Shown here: in pieces, positions 1 to 7,647 of the stretch | Layout: the number at the start of each line of letters is the position of its first letter | How positions within the stretch are numbered: position 1 is the first letter of the stretch | Assembly (NCBI RefSeq): GCF_030457785.1 | Contig: NZ_JAKDUI010000003.1 | Coordinates: forward strand, 1-39,513 | Origin: Psychrobacter sp. | GTDB lineage: Bacteria; Pseudomonadota; Gammaproteobacteria; Pseudomonadales; Moraxellaceae | Length of the DNA: 39,513 nucleotides | Reading direction: 5' to 3' | Program-made: the position numbers and the translations under genes | Notes under the pieces: generated by a model | The model's database searches: none | Told to the model about the DNA's origin: nothing | The model's input: only the letters and a program-made list of their open reading frames with translations

Positions 1-46
1 GATAAAAATGAGATAAATGGCAGTCAAACAAGGAAAATAGCGCAGA

Positions 47-62
47 TAATATCGAGATATTA
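47..62. repeat. Perfect 7-bp inverted repeat upstream of phoH
   Basis: The arms TAATATC and GATATTA are separated by GA. The element lies in the non-coding leader about 220 bases before phoH and could be an operator or chance AT-rich symmetry. Nothing else in bases 1-284 is recognisable. The gene upstream of phoH lies outside the window. Confidence 0.3.
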
Positions 63-284
63 GTTAGCTATTTGACGCTGTTTGGCAATATTTAGCCATT
101 TTTAATCCGTTTAGATGACTGTTGATTGAATCGAGGGCACGCCCTAGCCGTTACCTTTGCCTCAACGATATAAAGCAATTATAAACCGACTGACTATTTT
201 ATCGCTTACGCCTGCGACGCTATCAGCACTGATTCATATCACACTCCAATGATAGCATCGGGCACACAACACGAGGATAATCGA

Positions 285-1388
285 TTGACTGACACCATGA
301 GCCGCCGTATCAAATTTGAATCACTCACCCCAGCACAGCTAAAAACTGTGCTCGGCGAATACAATAACCACATGAAATACCTGCAAGAGCGCCTCGATAT
401 CAAAATCATGCAACGCCATGGAGATTTCTGTCTTAGCGGTGACGTGACCGCTGTCGAGCGCGGTGAACGTATCATTTATAAACTGGTCGATGAAGCACAA
501 AACACCAAAGACATCAGCGCAGAAGAGCTGCATCTGATCATCCAATCGAGCATCTCCCGTGACCAAGATATCGAAGATGACAAACAGGATTCAGGCTTTG
601 ACGCCGAGTCAGAAGGCGAAGACGCACCCAGTGATTTTACGCCTATTAGCTTGCGTACCCGTAAAGGTCGGATTGTCCCACGCGGCGGTAACCAACAACG
701 CTACGTCAAAAACGTATTGAGCTCGGATGTGTCTTTCGGTATCGGTCCTGCCGGTACGGGTAAAACTTATCTCGCCGTTGCTTGTGCAGTCGACATGCTA
801 GAACGCAACGAAATTGAACGCATCTTATTAGTGCGTCCAGCTGTAGAAGCTGGCGAAAAACTAGGGTTTTTGCCGGGCGATTTAACACAAAAGATTGACC
901 CATATCTACGCCCATTATATGACGCCTTATATGAAATGCTTGGGTTCGAAAAAGTCGGTAAATTGATCGAGCGTCAAATCATCGAAATTGCACCACTTGC
1001 TTATATGCGTGGTCGTACGCTAAACAACTCATTTGTCATTTTGGATGAAGCACAAAACACCACTCCCGAACAAATGAAAATGTTTTTGACACGCTTAGGG
1101 TTCGGCTCACGAGCAGTCATCACAGGTGACATCACACAGGTTGATCTGCCTCGTGGTCACAAATCAGGCTTGGCGCAAGCGATGGACATACTCAGTAGCA
1201 TCGACGAAATCCATATCACCAAGTTTGATTCAAAAGACGTCGTACGCCATCAGCTGGTACAAAAAATCGTTGAAGCCTATGACGTGTTTGACGAGGAGCA
1301 AGTCGCTCTAGAAGAAAAACGTAAGTTTGAGCGCATCAAAGAACAAGAGCGCAGACAAGCCATAACAGATGCGGCAGCTAGATTATAA
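285..1388 (+). CDS. phoH: PhoH-family ATPase (YbeZ-type)
   Basis: This is a cytoplasmic PhoH-like P-loop ATPase of the YbeZ type, a family linked by genetics and genomic context to YbeY and RNA metabolism; the exact activity is not settled. An N-terminal region of about 140 residues precedes the ATPase core. Walker A is GPAGTGKT (residues 166-173 of the ORF-track protein) and Walker B is VILDEAQN (about 263-270). The blocks RPAVEAGEKLGFLPGD and ITGDITQVDLPR are also typical. The C-terminus is a charged tail rich in E, K and R. Start: the ORF opens at an ATG at 249 with no ribosome binding site. GAGGA at 273-277 sits 7 bases before a TTG at 285, so I favour TTG; the ATG at 297 is too far from that site. 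The next gene, ybeY, is the usual partner, but a strong terminator separates them. Confidence 0.95.
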   Translation: MTDTMSRRIKFESLTPAQLKTVLGEYNNHMKYLQERLDIKIMQRHGDFCLSGDVTAVERGERIIYKLVDEAQNTKDISAEELHLIIQSSISRDQDIEDDKQDSGFDAESEGEDAPSDFTPISLRTRKGRIVPRGGNQQRYVKNVLSSDVSFGIGPAGTGKTYLAVACAVDMLERNEIERILLVRPAVEAGEKLGFLPGDLTQKIDPYLRPLYDALYEMLGFEKVGKLIERQIIEIAPLAYMRGRTLNNSFVILDEAQNTTPEQMKMFLTRLGFGSRAVITGDITQVDLPRGHKSGLAQAMDILSSIDEIHITKFDSKDVVRHQLVQKIVEAYDVFDEEQVALEEKRKFERIKEQERRQAITDAAARL

Positions 1389-1450
1389 CTAACTGTTTCG
1401 GCATACCTTTTTGATTTTATAACGCTAATTGATTTCATAATGCCAAAACC

Positions 1451-1485
1451 AAAAAACCGGATTACTGAGCGTAATCCGGTTTTTT
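1451..1485 (+). terminator. Rho-independent terminator after phoH
   Basis: A perfect 9-bp stem, CCGGATTAC/GTAATCCGG, with a 5-base loop is flanked by A6 on the left and T6 on the right. The symmetric A and T runs mean it could work in both directions. It lies about 60 bases after the phoH stop. Confidence 0.92.
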
Positions 1486-1499
1486 AATGAGCTCTATTT

Positions 1500-1541
1500 A
1501 ACGCATTCTGTTTAATGCGTTCTGGTGAGCATGCGTTTTTT
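1500..1541 (+). other. Alternative hairpins with T-run before ybeY
   Basis: AACGCATT (1500-1507) can pair perfectly with AATGCGTT (1514-1521). Alternatively AACGCAT can pair with ATGCGTT (1531-1537), which runs into a T tract. Two mutually exclusive stems, one ending in U's, resemble attenuator geometry. It may equally be a second weak terminator behind the phoH terminator or a coincidence. Confidence 0.3.
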
Positions 1542-1703
1542 ATTAATCTTTGCCACTACTGGTAGCATGCGACCAACTTAGCTATAGTAACGCTAATGAG
1601 TTGCAACGCCATTTAATAATAGCGCTAGCAACTAATAGCACCACAAAGTGATCCATATTCTTACTTAGCAATCGAATGACAATATACTGACTGGGATACC
1701 GCC

Positions 1704-2321
1704 ATGAGCCACTCTAATCGTAAAAACAATAACCATCACTCAAATGACGTATCGGTAAATACTCAGGAAAGAACAGAGATTAATATCAGTGCTGCGGATA
1801 GCATTGATATTGATTTGGTAGACGATTTTTATAATGAAAATAAACTACTGACCATCATGATAGCAACCCTAGAGTACATGGATGAGCATATCAAAGACGG
1901 TCTCACGCTGCCCTACTTTACTGACATCAGCCCAAAGCTGTGGCAAACGAAACCAAAAGCTCTGGACATATATATCACTGACAGTATTGAAGGACGTGAA
2001 CTGAATCTAGAAGCCCGTGGCAAAGACTATGCGACCAATATCTTATCGTATCCAAGCGACTTGCCTGCTACCGTCATCGAGCTGATGCCGACGCTGCCAC
2101 TCGGCGAGCTCATTATCTGTAATGAGGTCGTGATACGCGAAGCGGCGGAACAAGAGAAAACGGTTGCGCAGCACATCAGTCATTTGCTGATACACGGGGT
2201 GCTGCACCTCTTAGGCTTCGATCACGAGCTGGGACAAAACGAGCAAGACGAGATGGAAAGCTTTGAGATTGAGGTTTTGGCAGGTTTAAACCTACCAAAT
2301 CCTTATACTCCAAATGCTTAA
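1704..2321 (+). CDS. ybeY: Endoribonuclease YbeY (rRNA maturation factor)
   Basis: YbeY is a small zinc-dependent endoribonuclease family involved in 16S rRNA 3'-end maturation and 70S ribosome quality control. The zinc motif is complete: HGVLHLLGFDH at residues 164-174 gives the three histidines, and RGKDYATNILSYP (about 105-117) is the conserved substrate-side block. At 205 residues it is about 50 longer than E. coli YbeY. The extra length is a polar N-terminal segment rich in N, S, D and E that looks disordered. The ribosome binding site is weak (GGGAT before the ATG). No in-frame start downstream has a better site before the conserved domain begins. The gene converges on mscS with only 11 bases between the stops. 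The corC and lnt genes that often follow ybeY are absent. Confidence 0.95.
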   Translation: MSHSNRKNNNHHSNDVSVNTQERTEINISAADSIDIDLVDDFYNENKLLTIMIATLEYMDEHIKDGLTLPYFTDISPKLWQTKPKALDIYITDSIEGRELNLEARGKDYATNILSYPSDLPATVIELMPTLPLGELIICNEVVIREAAEQEKTVAQHISHLLIHGVLHLLGFDHELGQNEQDEMESFEIEVLAGLNLPNPYTPNA

Positions 2322-2332
2322 ATAACGCTGGA

Positions 2333-3205
2333 TTAGTCTTTGGTCAACGTATTTTGTGAATGACTCATCTGATTGATCATCTGGTCTAAACCTTTAACAT
2401 GGACACTGCGTTGTGGGAATGGAATCTCGATTTTCTCATCATCCAGTGCATCTTTGAACTGCTCAAGTAGTTCACACTGCATTGCCCACCAATCAGCATT
2501 GGTCGTCCAAACGTTTAATGTGATGTCTACCGAATTATCACCCAAGTTGGTCACGCGCACGATAGGCTCTGGGTCAGTAAAGGCCATAGAGTTGCTCTTT
2601 GCCAAGCTCAGCATGACATTTTTAGCGGCTCTGATATCAGCATCATAACCGACACCAACCGTGATATCGACACGACGTTTTGGTATCGGAGTATAGTTAG
2701 TAACTGCTGAGTTCGTTATATCACTATTAGGAATAATAATATCGTGATTATTGATCGTCGTCAGATGAGTATTAATCAACGTAATCTCTGTCACTGTACC
2801 GGTATGGCTAGTGATTTCAACGTAGTCACCTCGTACAAACGGACGAAAAGTCACAATCATAATACCAGCTGCGAAGTTCGACAATTGATCCTTTAATGAC
2901 AAACCAATAGCGACTGCAGCACCACCTAATATGGCGACGACTGATGTCGTATGTACACCAACTTTATTCAACGCAGCCAAAATTACCACGACTAAAAGCA
3001 CACCATATAATAGACGACTTAAAAAACTAGCGACCGTTTCGTCTAGATGACTGCGTGACATCATGTTGTCTGCCAAACCGACTGCCTTTTTGGCAAGCCA
3101 GTGCCCTACCGCAAAGATCAATATCGCTAAGGCGATTTTGATAACTAAGCCAGTTGCGTTGCTAATGATAGTCGCAATATCGAAGGTATAACCTAAAAAT
3201 TCCAT
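2333..3205 (-). CDS. mscS: Small-conductance mechanosensitive channel (MscS family)
   Basis: This inner-membrane channel opens under membrane tension to release solutes during hypo-osmotic shock. The 290-residue length matches E. coli MscS (286). Three transmembrane segments lie at about 15-37, 63-84 and 88-118. The third carries the Ala/Gly-rich pore helix (ILGGAAVAIGLSLKDQLSNF) followed by the diagnostic FRPF. The cytoplasmic beta domain (GDYVEI, IIPNSDI) and the alpha/beta domain (VGYDADI, IPFPQ) follow. AGGAAA lies about 10 bases before the ATG. The gene stands alone, convergent with ybeY, and its promoter must lie in the long gap beyond 3205. Confidence 0.95.
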   Translation of the reverse strand: MEFLGYTFDIATIISNATGLVIKIALAILIFAVGHWLAKKAVGLADNMMSRSHLDETVASFLSRLLYGVLLVVVILAALNKVGVHTTSVVAILGGAAVAIGLSLKDQLSNFAAGIMIVTFRPFVRGDYVEITSHTGTVTEITLINTHLTTINNHDIIIPNSDITNSAVTNYTPIPKRRVDITVGVGYDADIRAAKNVMLSLAKSNSMAFTDPEPIVRVTNLGDNSVDITLNVWTTNADWWAMQCELLEQFKDALDDEKIEIPFPQRSVHVKGLDQMINQMSHSQNTLTKD

Positions 3206-4072
3206 ACTGATTCTATTTCCTAAAAATGTATTTATATATTGAGATTACTTCGGGTGTTTTTCTCATTCGCCCTTGATGCTGATTTGATACTAGCAGCACC
3301 CATTCTTAGCTAATCCAACGTTAAAACCAATGATTAAAGTCACTCTAAGCCTTGTCACTCGTCTATTAATTACCGGTTAGGCAATTACGATCTGCTTTAT
3401 CATCGCACTCAGGCGCTACTTAGAGGAAACCTGCTACCTAAAATGATGACCAAGATAATCAATAGGCGTGTGGATAATGCGGCGGCGACAGACACAAGTA
3501 AGCTCACATCATATTTGAGTATTTATACTTCAATGTGATATGAGCTGCGCTGTTCAATGAATTATGAGGCGTCTGGCAAGTATGACTATAGAGGATTGTG
3601 ACCTCTAGTCTAGCACATGCTGTACCTAGGTCACCATCTCATGACATAGAATTAGCCCGCTAGATTTACATCCAAAAAAAACCATATAATACAAGAATGT
3701 CTGGCAAGTCCCTTATCAAGCGTAACTCAAGCATAATTCTCGCCGACATCTCAAATGATTTTCTATAAGACGCTCGTGTTCATTTTGCAATCGTCGTATT
3801 TGATATATACTGCTTTCTAAGTCTCATGTTATTAAAAATGTCGTTTGAGTTTCTATCTTCTAACACATACACTCAGCATAGGTGATAAAATCAGTAGCGT
3901 GCTGTGACGTGAGGTTCTGTTTGTCCAACTTCAAGCAGCAACTGATTAACAAATATTAGGAAACGTTTCATAAGGCAAATTACGTAAGAAAAGTGCATTT
4001 ATGATTTTTTAAACCATATCTTTTTGCACTGTCTTTTCAGCTGCGTACTACCTAGTGATGAGGAAATTAAGT
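3206..4072. other. Long gene-free region between mscS and the unknown gene
   Basis: These roughly 870 bases have no ORF of 60 codons or more in any frame. The region must hold the divergent promoters of mscS and the downstream unknown gene. It contains a 46 bp quasi-palindrome, a small hairpin at 3584-3610 (AGAGG/CCTCT stem), an 11-bp direct repeat GTCTGGCAAGT (3571-3581 and 3699-3709) and a 6-bp inverted repeat AGTGCA/TGCACT just before the unknown gene. It could hide a small RNA or the remains of a decayed gene; I cannot recognise either. Confidence 0.5.
3501..3546. repeat. 46-bp quasi-palindrome
   Basis: Two 22-base arms (starting AGCTCACATC and ending TGATATGAGCT) are separated by only TT. 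Eighteen of 22 positions are complementary, and two of the other four are G-T pairs as RNA. Nothing coding overlaps it apart from a doubtful 31-codon frame. It could be a long RNA hairpin, a protein-binding palindrome or the fused ends of a miniature element. Confidence 0.6.
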
Positions 4073-4852
4073 TTGAGTGATTTTGATAACGTGAATAGTT
4101 CAGAAAGTTATGATGAGTTCTTTGAAGACATTGGCTATCGCTTTGACGAGTCATTCAATAGTGGCTGGGATCGTCTCGCCCAGTCTATAAAAAAACTGTA
4201 TAGCAAAACCACGGACAAATTCGAAAATGAACTGTCGCTGCCCGTAGCGCAACAATACGTTAATGACGCCCTACAAAAATTCGTCACGAACAATGTAAAT
4301 GCCATCTTAGAGCTGCGTGTTGAGATGCATGATGACTGGTTTCGCTTGTACTGTACGATTGATATCTCTGGCATTTATGTCGAGGTTGCCAGCAACTTTA
4401 GCTTGGTTCACGTTCAGCTCGATCGAAACGTGCAACGATTCGTCTTCGGTCAGCAGACATATACCGATGTGCTAAACCTGCGCTGCGAGTCTTTCTTAAA
4501 ACGCCAAGGTATTAAGCTCTTCATTTGGTTCTATCACAGCATACTCAAAAAAGACCCGTTGGGTTTCATTTTGTCTTATATCAACATTGCTCGTGCCAAG
4601 GACAATATTATTTATCTGGATATCAATCGCTGGCTCAAAAAGAATCAAAAAATCATAAGCACCTTACATAAGGTGCAAGTCAATTATGGTGAGCTGGAAG
4701 AACAGCAAATGATTTTAAAGGCGCAGGTCAATTATCGTGATTTGTTGGCCGCCAGTAGTAACGAAGACATCATTGGCGACGATGACGACCCCGAACTGAT
4801 GCAAGGTCCTATAAACCCGATAGACGATGCTGCAGAGCCGAGCCAAGCGTAG
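4073..4852 (+). CDS. Unrecognised cytoplasmic protein
   Basis: I do not recognise this family. The product is a soluble, acidic protein of about 260 residues with no signal peptide, no transmembrane helix and no metal or nucleotide motif. The middle (about 75-215) alternates hydrophobic and charged residues with aromatic blocks such as WFYHSILKKDPLGF, consistent with a folded alpha/beta domain. The C-terminal 40 residues are a low-complexity acidic tail with a run of Asp (GDDDDPE) and several prolines. Start: GTG at 4055 and ATG at 4058 have no ribosome binding site. GAGGA at 4060-4064 lies 8 bases before a TTG at 4073, so TTG is preferred; starting at 4058 would add 5 residues. It converges on fpr. 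The even codon use and length argue for a real gene. Confidence 0.8.
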   Translation: MSDFDNVNSSESYDEFFEDIGYRFDESFNSGWDRLAQSIKKLYSKTTDKFENELSLPVAQQYVNDALQKFVTNNVNAILELRVEMHDDWFRLYCTIDISGIYVEVASNFSLVHVQLDRNVQRFVFGQQTYTDVLNLRCESFLKRQGIKLFIWFYHSILKKDPLGFILSYINIARAKDNIIYLDINRWLKKNQKIISTLHKVQVNYGELEEQQMILKAQVNYRDLLAASSNEDIIGDDDDPELMQGPINPIDDAAEPSQA

Positions 4853-4969
4853 TCCGTTTATTAGACTAAAAATTTCTCGCAGTTCGCGCTATTTTTCGTA
4901 ATAGTTCTCGTACTTTGGTGACACTGCTCTTACTTGATGCCAATACCGACATACAAGTGCCGACGTGTT

Positions 4970-5003
4970 CGGGTTTCGGGGTCATTCAATACGCCTGAAC
5001 CCG
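4970..5003. other. GC-rich hairpin between convergent genes
   Basis: CGGGTTTCGG can pair with CCTGAACCCG across a 14-base loop, with one mismatch and one G-T pair. It lies between the stop of the unknown gene (+) and the stop of fpr (-), where a terminator is expected. No T run follows on either strand, so it is at best a weak terminator. Confidence 0.3.
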
Positions 5004-5095
5004 GTCCCTTCAAACACTGTCTGTTACCTCTCAGATTTGCGTCAGTTTTTTGGTTTTAGCCGCTAGGCTTCTACCAAGGCCAAAAGATCAGACGC

Positions 5096-5926
5096 TTACC
5101 AATAGTTCTCTACCGCAATATTACCTTCACCTCGACGATTCATCACTAGCCCCAATGTCTTTAGTGCTTCCTTGGTATCTTCTACCATGTCTGGGTTGCC
5201 ACATAACATCACGTGAGCGCTATCGACGTCTAAAGGTATGCCTGCGCGCTGCTGCAAGGTTTCCTCTAATAGTAGCTTTGGCAATCTTTCTGTCAGTGCG
5301 CCTTCTAGAGGCTCTCGGGTGACGATAGGGATAAAGATAAACTTGGCTGGGTCATCCACCAACGATCCAAACTCTTCCTGCAAGCTCTTAATCTTATCAA
5401 TATAGGCCAGTTCTGCTACCGAGCGCGCACTATAAGCCAACACAATATGGTCATAGTCTTCCCAAGTCTTCAGATCCTCCAGCATAGACAGAAACGGCGC
5501 CAGTCCAGTCCCAGTAGCGAGCAGCCATAAATCTTTGGGCTCTGGCTTTTGGTAGCGTGCTAGCGTCAAAAAACCAAATGGCATGGTATTTAATAGCAAC
5601 TCATCACCTACCTCTAGGTGTTGTAGCTGTGAGGTAAACGCGCCATCAGGAATGACAATAGAGAAAAACTCAAGTACTTCATCGAACGGCGAAGAGACAA
5701 TCGAATAAGCACGAAAAATGTCTTCGTCTAGCGAATCATCAGCGGCATTGGCGTCCTCTCCTGTTTGCTGCTTGTAATAGCTCAGCTGGCTAGGGTTGAC
5801 ACCCAAGCGTACAAACTGCCCTGCGGTAAACTTAAAGCTATCAGGGCGGGTAACAGTAAAGCTAAAAAGATTGGGGGTCCATGTTGTTTTGCTGAGCACG
5901 GTTACTGTCTGAATATTGTCACTCAT
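5096..5926 (-). CDS. fpr: Ferredoxin/flavodoxin-NADP+ reductase
   Basis: This FAD enzyme moves electrons between NADPH and ferredoxin or flavodoxin in the cytoplasm. The FAD-binding motif RAYS is at residues 72-75. The NADP(H) pyrophosphate loop GTGLAP is at 139-144 and the nicotinamide-side block MLCGNPDMVED near 241-251. The C-terminus ends in ENYW, the aromatic end usual for bacterial Fpr. At 276 residues it is about 20-25 longer than typical, through a polar acidic loop just before the FAD motif (about 52-70, GEDANAADDSLDED). It lies 240 bases downstream of nuoN on the same strand, but the nuo terminator lies between, so it is probably transcribed separately. Its leader carries a three-copy tandem repeat. 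Confidence 0.94.
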   Translation of the reverse strand: MSDNIQTVTVLSKTTWTPNLFSFTVTRPDSFKFTAGQFVRLGVNPSQLSYYKQQTGEDANAADDSLDEDIFRAYSIVSSPFDEVLEFFSIVIPDGAFTSQLQHLEVGDELLLNTMPFGFLTLARYQKPEPKDLWLLATGTGLAPFLSMLEDLKTWEDYDHIVLAYSARSVAELAYIDKIKSLQEEFGSLVDDPAKFIFIPIVTREPLEGALTERLPKLLLEETLQQRAGIPLDVDSAHVMLCGNPDMVEDTKEALKTLGLVMNRRGEGNIAVENYW

Positions 5927-5952
5927 GATAAGTAGTCACTTTTGTAGTTATG

Positions 5953-5991
5953 GATTGTCGTTGTAGATTGTTGTTATAGATTATTATTTTG
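5953..5991. repeat. Three 13-bp imperfect tandem repeats in the fpr leader
   Basis: The units on the plus strand are GATTGTCGTTGTA, GATTGTTGTTATA and GATTATTATTTTG, directly adjacent. On the transcribed strand the leader is rich in A and C and should be unstructured. They lie 27-65 bases before the fpr start. Confidence 0.6.
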
Positions 5992-6030
5992 GAATACAGG
6001 TTTTGGTTCTGGTAGATTATTCAGCCTTAT

Positions 6031-6080
6031 AAACCAAAAGATGCGCCAAGCTTATCATAAAGCTGGCGCACCTTGGTTTT
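6031..6080 (-). terminator. Terminator of the nuo operon
   Basis: Read on the minus strand, TGCGCCAGCTT pairs with AAGCTTGGCGCA (one bulged T) around a 6-base loop. An outer AAACCAA/TTTTGGTTT pairing adds a T-rich end. It lies about 85 bases after the nuoN stop and before fpr, the expected place for the end of the nuo transcript. Confidence 0.8.
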
Positions 6081-6165
6081 CTAACGGTAACAACAGATAA
6101 ATCGCCACGACTTATCTGGTCGTATATTTCAGCTCTGCTGTATTAGATTCTATGTATCAGCAGTA

Positions 6166-7644
6166 CTACCAAATACGAGCCAAGCTCGCCCATTCAATCA
6201 TAGTATTTGGCAAAATACCAAAGTACAGGATAATCACTGTCATAGCGATGACCATGATACCGCCAGCACGAATACCCCACTGCCCGACAACATCAAACTC
6301 GATTGATTTCTTAGGACGTTTAAATAGCGTGAGTAAGACACGTAAGTAATAGTACAAACCAATCGCACTACCCAAGATTATCATACCTGCTAGGAACCAG
6401 TTAGTGCCCTGGACTGCCGCCAAAATAGCAAACAACTTAGTGATGAAACCTGCCGTCAAGGGTATGCCCGCCAATGACAACATCATGATTGTCATCACCG
6501 CAGTCAATATTGGACGACGCCAAAAAAGACCTTGGTAATGAGTCAACTCATCAGCGTCATCAGCCAAGCGATAAGGACTAGACATCAAAGTCACCACACC
6601 AAATGCACCGATAGAGGTAAAGGCATAAACCGCCATATACATACTAGAGATACTATCAGCGGCCATACCAATACTGACTATTACAACCAACACATAACCC
6701 ATGTGGGCAATAGATGAGTAACCCAATAAGCGCTTCAAACTGGTCTGACGAACCGCCAGTAAATTACCGGCTAAAATAGACAAGGTTGCCATCACCATTA
6801 GTAGCATCTGTACGGAAGGCAATGCCAGCAAAGACGTATCAATCAAGAAGCGAACCGCCAACGCCATCATCGCCACTTTTGACACTGACGCCAGGAATGT
6901 AGCAATAGGTGCAGGTGCCCCTTCATACACATCTGGTGTCCACATGTGAAAAGGTGCAGCAGATAGTTTGAAGGCAATACCAAACATCATCATTGCCGCG
7001 CCAAGTATCAACAGTGGTGACTCAAACAAATTACCGAGTACCATGCTAATAGGCTTAAAGGCCAATGACCCTACCTCTGCATAGATAAATGCCATACCCA
7101 TCAACAATGTCGCAGATGCTGTCGCTGATAATACCAAGTATTTCAGACCTGACTCCAGCGAACGATTACGCATATAAGTATAGGACAGTAAGCCATAGAG
7201 TGGTACCGACAGCATCTCTAGACTCATAAAGAACGACGCTAAATGTTGGGCACTTACCATCAGCAACGCACCAACTGTCGATAGCAACATCAACAGATAC
7301 AGCTCATCTTTATTGTCTTTTAGGTTTGAAATATACGCATAAGACAACGTACAACAAGCCAATGCACAGATAAGGATAACCACCATATTAAACTGAGCAA
7401 AGCTATCGATAACGAATAGTTGCTCAGCATCTGGCACAAAAGTTCCGCTATCAATGACACCTGCCATTTGCCCCAGTAAGGTGAAAAGGGCAATATTTAG
7501 ACCGAGCACTGTCAATGTACCAGTGACCACATGGGCGCGTTTAATCGCGATAGCGATCATCACCACCAGTACCGTAATTACCACGGCAATGATCGGCGCA
7601 TAAGGGAGCAACCCCATCAAATCAATCATCGTAATATCATTCAT
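6166..7644 (-). CDS. nuoN: NADH-quinone oxidoreductase subunit N
   Basis: NuoN is one of three antiporter-like proton-pumping subunits of the complex I membrane arm, with 14 predicted transmembrane helices. At 492 residues it matches the family (E. coli 485). The helix-5 glutamate is in SLEMLSVPLYGL and the helix-7 lysine in AFKLSAAPFHMWTPDVYEGAPAP; both are needed for proton transfer in the family. GGAGG lies 11 bases before the ATG. It is the last gene of the operon: nuoM stops 3 bases before it, and a hairpin terminator follows. Confidence 0.97.
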   Translation of the reverse strand: MNDITMIDLMGLLPYAPIIAVVITVLVVMIAIAIKRAHVVTGTLTVLGLNIALFTLLGQMAGVIDSGTFVPDAEQLFVIDSFAQFNMVVILICALACCTLSYAYISNLKDNKDELYLLMLLSTVGALLMVSAQHLASFFMSLEMLSVPLYGLLSYTYMRNRSLESGLKYLVLSATASATLLMGMAFIYAEVGSLAFKPISMVLGNLFESPLLILGAAMMMFGIAFKLSAAPFHMWTPDVYEGAPAPIATFLASVSKVAMMALAVRFLIDTSLLALPSVQMLLMVMATLSILAGNLLAVRQTSLKRLLGYSSIAHMGYVLVVIVSIGMAADSISSMYMAVYAFTSIGAFGVVTLMSSPYRLADDADELTHYQGLFWRRPILTAVMTIMMLSLAGIPLTAGFITKLFAILAAVQGTNWFLAGMIILGSAIGLYYYLRVLLTLFKRPKKSIEFDVVGQWGIRAGGIMVIAMTVIILYFGILPNTMIEWASLARIW

Positions 7645-7647
7645 GAC

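Larger units (their letters stand above)
1389..1703. other. phoH-ybeY intergenic region
   Basis: This gap of 315 bases holds the phoH terminator, a second set of small inverted repeats (1500-1541) and a possible -10 box TATAGT at 1583-1588 without a convincing -35. No reading frame is credible. It implies that ybeY has its own promoter instead of being cotranscribed with phoH. Confidence 0.6.

Noticed and set aside
3443-3538. 31-codon ORF (MMTKIINRRV...) in the gap after mscS
   Set aside because: The nearest ribosome-binding-like site is about 15 bases away, and the frame runs into the 46-bp palindrome. There is no supporting evidence.
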